Below, piece by piece: positions 5,537 through 12,920 of a stretch of 12,920 nucleotides of DNA (position 1 is the first letter of the stretch; each line of letters starts with the position of its first letter). The position numbers and the translations under genes were made by a program. Source of the DNA: Sulfurimonas sp. (GTDB lineage Bacteria; Campylobacterota; Campylobacteria; Campylobacterales; Sulfurimonadaceae); the NCBI GenBank assembly GCA_027083475.1, contig JALWON010000356.1, forward strand, positions 1-12,920, written 5' to 3'. Below the pieces are notes generated by a model, which did not search any database, was not told where the DNA came from, and saw only the letters and a list, made by a program, of their open reading frames with translations.

Positions 5537-7351
5537 TTATAAAATCACTTTTTGTGCCAACTGTGCTGGTAAAAGTTCTAAAGACTCTTCGACAAGTTTT
5601 GTATTGCCATGTGTAATAAACGCATCTTCATACTCAAAACTCTCTACACAAACATCTAAAATATGCTCTTGTGCTAAAAATTCTAAAAGTGCAGAGCCCA
5701 CACCACCCATTTTAGCACTATCAGAAAACACAAACCATTTTTTATGTTTTTGTGCCATTTGACGCAACATTTCTCCATCAAGCGGTTTCACAAAACGCAA
5801 ATCAAGAATACTGACTTTCTCCTCAAGCAGTTGTGCTGTCTCATAAGCACGCCCGACACCATTCCCATACCCAATAAAGAGTATATCCGAATTATTGGCA
5901 ACTAAAAGTTGTGATTTTCCCAACTCAAATGGTACAGATTCTGGTAAATCAGTCGGAGTAAAGGAGCCTCTTGGATAACGCAGGGAGCAAGGAGATGCAT
6001 AGGTTGCAGCAAAGGCCATTGCTTGATGAAAACTTTTTTCATCACGTGGTGCAAAGAGTGTCATATTGGGAATAGCTCGTAAAAAACTAATATCAAAAAC
6101 ACCCTGATGTGTTTCGCCATCTTCTCCAACAATTCCAGCACGGTCAAGAGCAAAAACAACAGGTAAATCCATCAAACAAGTATCGTGAATCACCTGATCG
6201 TAGCCGCGTTGTAAGAAGGTAGAGTAGATTGTACAAAAAGGTTTAAAACCCTCTTTTGCCATCGCTGCCATAGAAGTAACTGCATGTTGTTCCGCAATAG
6301 CAACATCCCAAAAACGCTCTGGATACATCTCTATCAATGGAGAAAGTCCTGTTCCACTTGGCATTGCAGCAGTCGCCCCAACGATTTTTTCATTCTCTTT
6401 GGCAAGATGCAACAGTGACTCTGTATAGATTTGTGTCGCACTTTTTGCAGAAGATTTTTTTGCACTACTGCCATTGTCTAAATCAAAAGGACCGACCCCA
6501 TGCCATTTCTCTTCATGCCCCTCTGCAAGCTCATATCCCTTGCCTTTGAGTGTTTGTGTATGAATAATCACCGGTCTTTGCATCGTTTTAGCTGTTTGAA
6601 AAATATCAACAAGTTGTGCTATATTGTGCCCATCTACGGGACCTATATAATCAATCCCCATCTCTTCAAAAAGCAAGCCTGGAGTAATCAAACGCAGAGA
6701 CTCCTCCATGCGTTTTGCAATATATTTTGCACCATCTCCAAAGTTTTCAACAAAGCTTTCTGTTGTTTTTTTAAAACGCTGGTAAAAAGGTGAAGCCATA
6801 GCAGAGCTCAGCATACGACTCACTGCCCCAATAGGTTTTGCAATACTCATTTCATTGTCATTTAAAATGATAATCATTGGGTATTTTCGCTCACCTAATT
6901 CATTTAAAGCTTCATACACCATTCCTGCTGTCATAGATCCATCACCAATCATCACCACAGGAATACGAGTATTCTCTTCCCCTTTTAAGGCAATCGCTTT
7001 TGCTGCACCAACCCCTAAAGAGATAGAAGTAGAACTATGCCCTGCAACAAAAAAATCATCCTCACTTTCACTGGGTTTTGTATAACCACACAGACCGTTG
7101 AACTGACGAAGTGTATCAAATGCTTCCCATCTTCCTGTGAGCAATTTATGGGCATAGGCTTGATGCGAAACATCAAAAATGAAAGGGTCTTTTTTACTGT
7201 CAAATACTTTATGCATTGCAACAATCACATCCGTTGCACCCAATGTAGAGCTTAAATGCCCCCCATTTTTACTCACAACCCTTAAAATTTCAGCTCGGAT
7301 ATCTGCACTGACTGCTTCGAGTTGGGCAATCGATTTTTCTTTTATATTCAT
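5537..7351 (-). CDS. dxs: 1-deoxy-D-xylulose-5-phosphate synthase
   Basis: A thiamine-diphosphate enzyme that condenses pyruvate and glyceraldehyde 3-phosphate to DXP, the first and flux-controlling step of the MEP pathway to isoprenoids; DXP also feeds thiamine and pyridoxal synthesis. The 604 residues are near the usual 620. Visible features in order: H32 (GGHLSST), H63 (SHQAYAHK), GHSSTSISLG at 104, the Mg/ThDP motif G136-D137-G138 ending at N166 (LNDNEMSI; 29 residues apart as in E. coli), catalytic E354 (VAIAEQHAVT), and DRAGIVGEDGETHQG for the pyrimidine/substrate domain. It starts eight bases after the fliH stop with only a weak ribosome-binding site, which points to coupled translation as last gene of the flagellar unit. 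The fliH-dxs linkage is also known in Campylobacter and Helicobacter. Its stop is one base from that of the convergent gene. Confidence 0.97.
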   Translation of the reverse strand: MNIKEKSIAQLEAVSADIRAEILRVVSKNGGHLSSTLGATDVIVAMHKVFDSKKDPFIFDVSHQAYAHKLLTGRWEAFDTLRQFNGLCGYTKPSESEDDFFVAGHSSTSISLGVGAAKAIALKGEENTRIPVVMIGDGSMTAGMVYEALNELGERKYPMIIILNDNEMSIAKPIGAVSRMLSSAMASPFYQRFKKTTESFVENFGDGAKYIAKRMEESLRLITPGLLFEEMGIDYIGPVDGHNIAQLVDIFQTAKTMQRPVIIHTQTLKGKGYELAEGHEEKWHGVGPFDLDNGSSAKKSSAKSATQIYTESLLHLAKENEKIVGATAAMPSGTGLSPLIEMYPERFWDVAIAEQHAVTSMAAMAKEGFKPFCTIYSTFLQRGYDQVIHDTCLMDLPVVFALDRAGIVGEDGETHQGVFDISFLRAIPNMTLFAPRDEKSFHQAMAFAATYASPCSLRYPRGSFTPTDLPESVPFELGKSQLLVANNSDILFIGYGNGVGRAYETAQLLEEKVSILDLRFVKPLDGEMLRQMAQKHKKWFVFSDSAKMGGVGSALLEFLAQEHILDVCVESFEYEDAFITHGNTKLVEESLELLPAQLAQKVIL

Positions 7352-7359
7352 ACTACTTT

Positions 7360-8151
7360 TTACTCACTTAATGCTACTTTTTTCACTTTTTCAAATCTTT
7401 TACTTATCTCAGAGTCAATATTGCCTGCATCACTCATGGCAATCACCCCACCTTGACTTATGGCACCATCTGAGACAACTTCTATATGCTTGAGGGCACC
7501 AACTTGTTCAGATACTACACCATGATCTCTTGGATTAACTTTTAATATTACTTTAGATGCACTTTGTAATTCTTTTATAAGTTCTAATGATAACACTTTT
7601 GCTATATTTTCAGAGTTTTCACTCACTTCAACACGAACAACCTCTTGAGCAATATCAAGGGCTGCACCTATGAGGTTCTCTTTTATTCTCTCTAAACCAT
7701 TTTCAAACTCTTGTGCACTCGCATCTAACTTTTTCACAGAAGTAGCAAAAAGCGACAAGGCTTCAGATTGATTTATTTGGGCTTCTTCTATTGCTTTAGC
7801 TTTTCCAGCTTCCATTCCCTCAGCAAATGCCTCTTCTTTTGCCTTTTGTAATGCCTGCTCAAACTCTTCTTCTTTGGCTTCAAGTTTCATCTGCAACTTG
7901 ATAAAATTCGAGGACATATCATCTGTTTTTTTCATAAGAGATTCAATCAAAGACTCTTTAGAAGAGTTACTCAATGCACTCGAATCCACACTGTCACTCT
8001 TGCGTGCACTCGGATGATTTTGCTCTGAAAAATCCTTTGGCATATCTGCTGTTTTTTCTTCTACTTCATTTTGTGTAGATGCAAGCACCTTAAAATTGTA
8101 TTTGTGAATATTATGATTTTCAATAATTGCACTTTGGATTATTTTTGCCAT
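7360..8151 (-). CDS. fliH: Flagellar export apparatus protein FliH
   Basis: A 263-residue cytoplasmic protein that binds the export ATPase FliI as a dimer, regulates it and docks it to the C-ring; it is related to the peripheral stalk of F-type ATPases. After a variable, Ser/Glu-rich N-terminal region (1-75) comes a long Glu/Lys/Ala coiled coil (about 76-175). Within it is a short small-residue repeat of the AxxxG/GxxxG type (AFAEGMEAGKAKA), characteristic of FliH. The C-terminal 90 residues hold the FliI-binding domain (LKVNPRDHGVVSEQV, then the GGVIAMSDAGNIDSEISKRFE signature). It begins one base after the fliG stop and ends eight bases before dxs. Only a weak ribosome-binding site is seen. 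The N-terminus is poorly conserved, as usual, so identification rests on the C-terminal half and gene order. Confidence 0.93.
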   Translation of the reverse strand: MAKIIQSAIIENHNIHKYNFKVLASTQNEVEEKTADMPKDFSEQNHPSARKSDSVDSSALSNSSKESLIESLMKKTDDMSSNFIKLQMKLEAKEEEFEQALQKAKEEAFAEGMEAGKAKAIEEAQINQSEALSLFATSVKKLDASAQEFENGLERIKENLIGAALDIAQEVVRVEVSENSENIAKVLSLELIKELQSASKVILKVNPRDHGVVSEQVGALKHIEVVSDGAISQGGVIAMSDAGNIDSEISKRFEKVKKVALSE

Positions 8152-8152
8152 C

Positions 8153-9181
8153 TTATTCTATCATCTCTTCTGTTGATCCCATTTGAATAGTGCCTGCTTC
8201 TGCAAGGGCATTGACTACTTCAACAATCTTTCTTTGTGCCGCTTCAACATCTTTCATCTTTACTGCACCCAAAAACTGCATCTCCTCTTCAAATGCATCA
8301 CGAGCACGCTCACTCATGGCCGAGAAGAATTTCTCTTTGAGCTCTTCAGGAGAAGATTTCAGTGCAAGCATCAAGTCTGGTTTTTCAACCGCTTTGAGTG
8401 TTTCCGTAATTGCTGTTTTATCAAGTGACACAATATCTTCAAAAGTAAACATCATCTCTTTAATTTGTGTTGCCAAATCTTCATCCACTTGCTCAATCGT
8501 TGCCAATGTTGCTTTGGAACTTTTTGCACCAAGACGGTTAAAGATATCAGCCACAGCACGCGTTCCACCTACTTCTACTTTATAAGAAGCAAGTGATTCG
8601 AGTTTTGATTCAAGTACAGCAGAGACTCGCTTAATCACCGAAGGAGAAATATCTCCAAGTTTTGCCATTCTCATTGCAATTTCACTTCGCAATTCATCTG
8701 GAAAATAGCTTATAGTATCCGCAGCCTCTGTCGCTTCCATATGGGCTAAAATCAGGGCTATTGTTTGTGGATGTTCATGGGCAATAAAATCTGCAAGTTG
8801 TTGTGGCTTGATTTTTGAAAGATAGGCAAAGTTTTGTGTATTTTGCATACTTCTTGAGAGTTTATCAAGCACTTTTTTTGCCTCTTCTGGACCAAGTGTA
8901 CGGTAGAGAAGCTCTCTTGCATACTCTAAACCGCCAGAAGTCATATACTGTCCTGATTGAAAAATAGCATGAAACTCTTCGAGTACGGCTGTTGCTACTG
9001 CTCTGTCTATCGTTGAATTTTGCGCAATATATTTTGAAATTTCAGTAATAGAATCAATATCCATATTTGAGAAAATGGTTGCTGTCTCTTCCTCACCAAT
9101 TTGTAAAAGTAAGATAGCAATCTTCTCTGCCATATTCATTTCATCAAAGAGTGCTTGTTGTTGTGGATTTAATGTTGCCAT
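8153..9181 (-). CDS. fliG: Flagellar motor switch protein FliG
   Basis: A 342-residue C-ring protein that links the MS ring (FliF) to FliM and generates torque with the stator. The three armadillo-type domains can be followed. The N-terminal FliF-binding domain is about residues 1-100 (AEKIAILLLQIGEE). The middle domain carries EHPQ at 136-139, the FliM-binding patch, and ends at the Gly-Gly hinge 205-206 (KVEVGGTRAV). The C-terminal domain has the MFTF hinge at 244-247 and the charged torque helix (ALKSSPEELKEKF, MSERARDAFEEEM). Overall the sequence is very close in pattern to Campylobacter FliG, including the terminal EEMIE. The ATG at 9181 follows the fliF stop by three bases, with AGGAGAG upstream inside the end of fliF; fliH follows after one base. 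Confidence 0.98.
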   Translation of the reverse strand: MATLNPQQQALFDEMNMAEKIAILLLQIGEEETATIFSNMDIDSITEISKYIAQNSTIDRAVATAVLEEFHAIFQSGQYMTSGGLEYARELLYRTLGPEEAKKVLDKLSRSMQNTQNFAYLSKIKPQQLADFIAHEHPQTIALILAHMEATEAADTISYFPDELRSEIAMRMAKLGDISPSVIKRVSAVLESKLESLASYKVEVGGTRAVADIFNRLGAKSSKATLATIEQVDEDLATQIKEMMFTFEDIVSLDKTAITETLKAVEKPDLMLALKSSPEELKEKFFSAMSERARDAFEEEMQFLGAVKMKDVEAAQRKIVEVVNALAEAGTIQMGSTEEMIE

Positions 9182-9184
9182 ACT

Positions 9185-10903
9185 CTACATTCTCTCCTGT
9201 TTTGAATTTGCCGGTGAACCTGCTTCTTCCATCAAAAGTGCCTGCAAGAGTGCTGCAATATCTTCAGGAGCATCACTTGCCATTGTTTTGACTTTTTCTA
9301 AAATAACCTCATATTTGAGTTCATCTTCATTAAAGTTTTGTCCGACACCGAGTTGTTCTTCTACTTTTTTACGCATTGCTTGTACTTTTTCTACAAGCCC
9401 ATCATCTTCTTCCTCTTCTACATCTAAACTAGGACGCTCAAGCTCCTCTTCTTCTTGAGAAACTTCAAGCATTTTTTCTGAGAAAGGCACAATCACTTTT
9501 TTATACAGAACAAACAACAAGAGTAAGACAAACAGATACTTAAAGAGTCCAGAGAAAGGTGCTAAATATGTTTCGCTAAATTGTATTGCCTGCGATACCC
9601 CATCAAGACTCGGTACTTTTGCATTGCGTTGAAACTGTAAGTTTTGGACACTAATAGCATCGCCGCGTTGTGTATCAATCCCAATAGAACGACTCACCAA
9701 AGATTTTAAAGCCGCAATTTCCGCAGGATCAAGCGGTGTATACTCTAACTCCCCTGTTGCTTCTTTTTTATCATCAAGTTTTGGTTTATATTTGCCATCA
9801 ACCACCACAGCGGCACTAATGCGTTTAATCCGTGCAAACTGTGATTTGGTTGTACTGACTGTTTTGCCTATCTCATAGTTTGTGGTTCCGGTATTTTTAG
9901 AGTACTTCTCTTTTGTTTGTGTCGATTTTAATCCCTGCACAGGACCAATATTGCTCACCGTTCCAGGCACACCACCCACTTGTTCAGGAGCACCACCCTC
10001 GCGTTTTTCTTCACTCACTTGTTCACTGCGAACAACACTCTCAGGATCATAGGTCTCAGAGGTAGAACTTTTTACAGAAAAATCATACTCAATGGTAACT
10101 TGTGCAACAACTTTTTTCTCACCACCCACAAAAGGTGCAACTACTTGAATGATTTTATTTTGTCGTTTTTTCTCTTCTTTTGTTTTAAACTTTTGCTGTG
10201 CTAGGGACAAATCACTCATCTGCACCATTTCATCTTCATCGCCGAGTGTTTCACCATCACTATCAATCAACATCACATCATTGGCTTGTAGGTTTGGCAC
10301 TGCAGCAGAAACAAGATTTTTAATCCCCCGTATCTGCTTACTTGAGAGACGTCTCTCATCTGCAAGAACTATCATAACCGAAGCCGTCGGATTTGCTTTT
10401 TGTGCAACAAAAAGGGTCTCTTTTGGCAATGCCAAACTCACCGATGCACTCTTTATAGGTCGCAGGGCAACAATAGTGCGTGAGAGTTCTCCCTCTAATG
10501 CACGCAGATGTTTAATCTTTTGATCAAAACTTGTTGCCCCAAACTCCTGCTTGTCAAAAAGCTCAAAACCAACACCACTGTTTTTTGGAATTCCTAATGC
10601 AGCAATGGCAATTCTCTGTTTATAGACAACACTCTTTGGTACTTTAATGATATTTTTATCTTCAAGTTTATATTTTACATTCTCTTTTTCAAGCTGTGCA
10701 ATCACTTTTGCCGCATCTTCTGAACTCAAAGAGTTAAAGAGTGTTTCGTAATTATCGTTTGCTTGCTTTTGCGCACTATAGACAACTAAAAAAATCAAAA
10801 ATGCGACAATTCCCAAAACAGCAAATGCAATAATCATCTTCTGCTGTTTTGTAAGCTTGTCATATAAAACGACTAATTGAGAAAAAAGTACCTTAAAATC
10901 CAT
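9185..10903 (-). CDS. fliF: Flagellar MS-ring protein FliF
   Basis: A 572-residue inner-membrane protein whose multimers form the MS ring, the base on which the motor and export gate assemble. Membrane helix 1 is about residues 23-43. The periplasmic part holds the ring-building domains, including the conserved NYETLFNSLSSEDAAKV block, VPKSVVYKQRIAIAALGIP, GFELFDKQEFGATSFDQK and LEGELSRTI. A variable Gly/Pro/Thr-rich region (VGGVPGTVSNIGPVQG) matches the beta-collar part. Helix 2 is about 455-473. The cytoplasmic tail has a strongly acidic stretch (about 484-502) and a C-terminal helix that should bind FliG (APEDIAALLQALLMEE). The ATG at 10903 is 14 bases after hisC with a weak GAG-type site. 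In Campylobacter, fliF is an early (housekeeping-sigma) flagellar gene; no separate promoter is visible here. Confidence 0.98.
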   Translation of the reverse strand: MDFKVLFSQLVVLYDKLTKQQKMIIAFAVLGIVAFLIFLVVYSAQKQANDNYETLFNSLSSEDAAKVIAQLEKENVKYKLEDKNIIKVPKSVVYKQRIAIAALGIPKNSGVGFELFDKQEFGATSFDQKIKHLRALEGELSRTIVALRPIKSASVSLALPKETLFVAQKANPTASVMIVLADERRLSSKQIRGIKNLVSAAVPNLQANDVMLIDSDGETLGDEDEMVQMSDLSLAQQKFKTKEEKKRQNKIIQVVAPFVGGEKKVVAQVTIEYDFSVKSSTSETYDPESVVRSEQVSEEKREGGAPEQVGGVPGTVSNIGPVQGLKSTQTKEKYSKNTGTTNYEIGKTVSTTKSQFARIKRISAAVVVDGKYKPKLDDKKEATGELEYTPLDPAEIAALKSLVSRSIGIDTQRGDAISVQNLQFQRNAKVPSLDGVSQAIQFSETYLAPFSGLFKYLFVLLLLFVLYKKVIVPFSEKMLEVSQEEEELERPSLDVEEEEDDGLVEKVQAMRKKVEEQLGVGQNFNEDELKYEVILEKVKTMASDAPEDIAALLQALLMEEAGSPANSKQERM

Positions 10904-10917
10904 TCAATGCTCGTGTC

Positions 10918-12012
10918 TTAGATGAGTTCATTCATAAGTTCAAAAAAACGATTGTTTTGCTCTTTTGTTCCGACTGTTACACGGATTGCATTCATACCGT
11001 AGCCTTTGAGGTCTCTCACAATCATTCCTTTTTTCAAAAGTGCATGAGAAATTTCTTGAGAATTTTGACTTTCAGGAAGCACTAATGTTACAAAATTTGT
11101 ATAACTGTTAATTATATCTATTTTTTTCTCTTTTGCAAACTCTTCGTAGCGTTTCATCTCATCAAAACACGAAGCGATACATTTCTCAACAAAAACTTCA
11201 TCTTCTAAAGCAACTGAGGCAGCCTCTAAAGAGAGTGTTGTAATGTTAAAAGGCGGTCTGAGTTTATATAACTCTTGAATGATTGTTGCGTTTGCAACAC
11301 CATACCCAACACGCATACCACCAAGTCCATAGGCTTTAGAAAATGTTCCCAAATAGACAACATTTTCAAATTGCTCAACCAATTTTACAGGGGAAATCTT
11401 TTTTGTTACATCTTTAAAGCCCGCATACTCCATATAGGCACCATCTACCACCACTAAAGTATTTGTATCAATTTTTTGTAAAAAATCAAAAAGTGCAAGG
11501 GTGTCAATAGCATCTCCGGTAGGATTATTTGGAGTACATAAAAAGATAATGTCTGGATTTTCTTTTTTATAGAGTGTATAAAATTCATCTAAATCATGCT
11601 CCTGTGAAGTCGTACGAATCACCTCTGCACCCACATGTTTTGCATAAATCTCATACATAGCAAATGTAACAGAATTAATGAGAATTTTTGCCTCTTTATG
11701 TGCTTTTGCATGCATAACAAACTCTATAACTTGATCACTCCCACTCCCTATAATCAAGTTTGATGCATCCACACCAAATTTTTGACTCAAACCCTCTATC
11801 AGTTTAGTCATACTATCATCTGGATAGAGTGCCATGTTCGCTACGATTGCACGCACCGCTTCTTGCACTCTTGGTGAACAACCATAAGGATTTTCATTCG
11901 AGGCGAGTTTGACTATATCCTCTGGTTTGATGCCAAATTCACGTACAACAAGCTCTATAGGTTTGCCTGCTTCATATGTCTGTATATCTTTTAAAGTCGC
12001 ATTAAAATTCAA
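10918..12012 (-). CDS. hisC: Histidinol-phosphate / aromatic aminotransferase, class I/II PLP enzyme
   Basis: A 364-residue fold-type I PLP enzyme of the HisC branch. Seen: the N-terminal substrate segment LASNENPYGCSP (37-47), the PLP phosphate-site loop GSGSDQV (89-95), CTPNNPTGD (159-167) with the PLP-contacting Asn, D190 and Y193 (VVDGAYMEY), the Schiff-base lysine K226 in TFSKAYGLGG, R234, and the C-terminal carboxylate Arg in NAIRVTVGT. HisC converts imidazole-acetol phosphate to histidinol phosphate; several bacterial HisC proteins also transaminate phenylpyruvate and hydroxyphenylpyruvate. Being directly downstream of pheA, this enzyme probably completes phenylalanine synthesis as well. 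The start is TTG at 12012: its TTGA overlaps the pheA TGA by four bases, and an AAAGGGTG site lies just upstream. No in-frame ATG competes nearby. Confidence 0.93.
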   Translation of the reverse strand: MNFNATLKDIQTYEAGKPIELVVREFGIKPEDIVKLASNENPYGCSPRVQEAVRAIVANMALYPDDSMTKLIEGLSQKFGVDASNLIIGSGSDQVIEFVMHAKAHKEAKILINSVTFAMYEIYAKHVGAEVIRTTSQEHDLDEFYTLYKKENPDIIFLCTPNNPTGDAIDTLALFDFLQKIDTNTLVVVDGAYMEYAGFKDVTKKISPVKLVEQFENVVYLGTFSKAYGLGGMRVGYGVANATIIQELYKLRPPFNITTLSLEAASVALEDEVFVEKCIASCFDEMKRYEEFAKEKKIDIINSYTNFVTLVLPESQNSQEISHALLKKGMIVRDLKGYGMNAIRVTVGTKEQNNRFFELMNELI

Positions 12013-12920
12013 TTTTCACCCTTTACATAACTTCCAAGCCATGTCACTTCGCCTGTATGTTTTGAGAGTACTTTTTGTACATTCTCATCATCAATATGCC
12101 CATAAAAATCTATATAAAACCAGTAAGCAAAACTCCCCTTATCTTTTGATGGGCGTGATTCAATTTTTGAGAGATTGATTTTTTCTTTATCAAAATCTTG
12201 CAAAAAGTGCACTAAAGAACCTGGTTCTTGTGCATCTTTGAGTTTTACCAAAATAGAAGTTTTATCTTCTTTACTCACACCATTTTTAAAATCACTCAAA
12301 ATAATAAAACGCGTCGAACTGTCATGTTCATCTTCAATGTTTTCAAACATTGTCGGCACACCATAAAGCTTAGCTGCAATATGTGAACAAATAGCCGCAG
12401 CACTCTCATCTTCTGCGGCTAAAATAGCAGCCTTTGCCGTTGATTCTACGGGAATTTGTTCAACATTTTGAAAGCCATGTTCACTTAAAAAAGCACGACA
12501 CTGACCAAAGCCCTTGTCTTTGGAGTAGATTTTTGTAATGGCATCTAAACTTGTTGCTTTGGTTGCAAAAGAGGCATGGATTGGCATATAGAGTTCTGAG
12601 ACTATTTTTACAGAACTTTTTGCCAATAAATCAAGTGTTTCTCCGACAATACCATCTTTAGAATTCTCTATCGGCACTACTCCAAATTTTGCTCGTCCTG
12701 CCTCCAATGCCTGAAAAACAGAGTGAATAGAGTTTAAAGAGAGATAATCACTCATTCCACCAAAGCGGCTCTCAGCTGCTTGGTGTGTAAATGTCCCCTC
12801 TGGCCCAAGGTATGCAATACGTTCTGGAAGTTCAAGATTACGCGAAACTGCAAAAATCTCCAAAAAGATCGCTTCAATTGCCCCTCGGTTGAGTTTTCCT
12901 TTTTGTGCTTCACTCAACTG
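12009..12920 (-). CDS. pheA: P-protein (chorismate mutase/prephenate dehydratase), 5' end missing
   Basis: The frame is open through the right edge, so 303 residues of a longer protein are visible. Residues 1-32 are the tail of an AroQ-type chorismate mutase domain (LNRGAIEAIFLEIFAVSRNLE, compare the usual NxGxL...IFxEIxSxSxxLE). The prephenate dehydratase domain follows (about 35-210): AYLGPEGTFTHQAA, GVVPIENSKDGIVGETLDLL, VESTAKAAILA and the catalytic Thr-Arg-Phe (STRFIIL, near 203-205). The C-terminal ACT domain (about 221-300) has EPGSLV (the usual GAL motif reads GSL) and ESRP, the phenylalanine-sensing site, so feedback inhibition by Phe is expected. A TTG at 12917 could be mistaken for a start, but the upstream codon is open and the mutase domain is incomplete. 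The TGA stop overlaps the hisC start. Confidence 0.97.
   Translation of the reverse strand, partial: QLSEAQKGKLNRGAIEAIFLEIFAVSRNLELPERIAYLGPEGTFTHQAAESRFGGMSDYLSLNSIHSVFQALEAGRAKFGVVPIENSKDGIVGETLDLLAKSSVKIVSELYMPIHASFATKATSLDAITKIYSKDKGFGQCRAFLSEHGFQNVEQIPVESTAKAAILAAEDESAAAICSHIAAKLYGVPTMFENIEDEHDSSTRFIILSDFKNGVSKEDKTSILVKLKDAQEPGSLVHFLQDFDKEKINLSKIESRPSKDKGSFAYWFYIDFYGHIDDENVQKVLSKHTGEVTWLGSYVKGEN
12017..12024 (-). promoter_or_regulatory. Ribosome-binding site deciding the TTG start of hisC
   Basis: AAAGGGTG on the minus strand, with four A bases between it and the TTG at 12012. It lies in the last codons of pheA, so hisC translation is probably coupled to pheA. Confidence 0.7.

Larger units (their letters stand above)
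5537..12920 (-). other. Probable operon pheA-hisC-fliF-fliG-fliH-dxs
   Basis: Six same-strand genes with junctions of -4, 14, 3, 1 and 8 bases, and no hairpin-plus-U-run terminator or convincing promoter between them. The same order is recalled for C. jejuni. The promoter must lie right of the window or inside a coding region. The arrangement would tie early flagellar structural genes to phenylalanine and isoprenoid synthesis. Confidence 0.7.

Noticed and set aside
5545..5575. CCA...TGG and CAC...GTG short stems just after the zinc-finger gene as a terminator
   Set aside because: Stems of three base pairs without a following T-run lie inside the dxs coding sequence; not a credible intrinsic terminator.
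8190..8585. 131-codon plus-strand frame inside fliG, and a similar Ser-rich one at 9075-9458
   Set aside because: Both are antisense shadows of fliG and fliF. The Ser and Ala richness reflects the complement of Glu/Ala-rich coding, not a real protein.
12915..12917. TTG at 12917 as the start of pheA
   Set aside because: The upstream codon is still open at the edge, and the chorismate mutase domain would be cut to a fragment; the gene is better read as partial.
1..12920. CRISPR arrays, tRNA or rRNA genes, insertion sequences, toxin-antitoxin pairs or defence genes
   Set aside because: No spaced direct repeats, cloverleaf-like segments, transposase motifs or terminal inverted repeats were seen; genes fill nearly the whole window and most are housekeeping.

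Overview
The window is typical Campylobacterota (formerly Epsilonproteobacteria) chromosome, most like a free-living Sulfurimonas/Sulfuricurvum-type relative. The grounds are the A/T-rich coding style, FliG and FliF sequences of the Campylobacter type, and the gene order pheA-hisC-fliF-fliG-fliH-dxs, which from memory is the C. jejuni order (Cj0316-Cj0321) and partly the H. pylori order (fliF-fliG-fliH-dxs). I see no mobile element, rRNA, tRNA, CRISPR array or prophage, and no gene-free stretch longer than about 85 bases.

Layout, in order of transcription (right to left except one gene). (1) 12920-5537, minus strand: a tightly packed six-gene unit. It starts with the P-protein PheA (5' end outside the window), then a HisC-type aminotransferase, FliF (MS ring), FliG (C-ring switch/torque protein), FliH (export ATPase regulator) and Dxs (first enzyme of the MEP isoprenoid pathway). 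Junctions range from a 4-base overlap to a 14-base gap, and I see no internal promoter or terminator. (2) 5191-5535, plus strand: a small DksA/TraR-type zinc-finger protein, the only plus-strand gene, ending one base from the end of dxs. (3) 5136-3442, minus strand: SelO (YdiU), a pseudokinase-fold protein AMPylase, divergent from the zinc-finger gene with overlapping promoter -10 elements. (4) 3358-1833, minus strand: a 52-residue cysteine-containing small protein, a lipoprotein and endonuclease IV (Nfo), packed as a probable operon. (5) 1786-1, minus strand: a FadL/OmpP1-type outer-membrane channel, followed with translational-coupling spacing by the N-terminal part of a protein I do not recognise firmly, running off the left edge.

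How the genes work together: PheA makes phenylpyruvate and the adjacent HisC-type enzyme can transaminate it (and probably histidinol phosphate), so they form a functional pair. FliF, FliG and FliH build the flagellar base, and Dxs supplies isoprenoid precursors. Two loci are plausibly stress-related: SelO next to a ppGpp/RNA-polymerase-type regulator, and Nfo with two uncharacterised small proteins.

I did not find a convincing new multi-gene system. The least explained items are the 52-residue protein and lipoprotein upstream of nfo, the overlapping selO/zinc-finger promoters with a T9 tract, the insertions in Nfo and SelO, and the truncated gene at the left edge.
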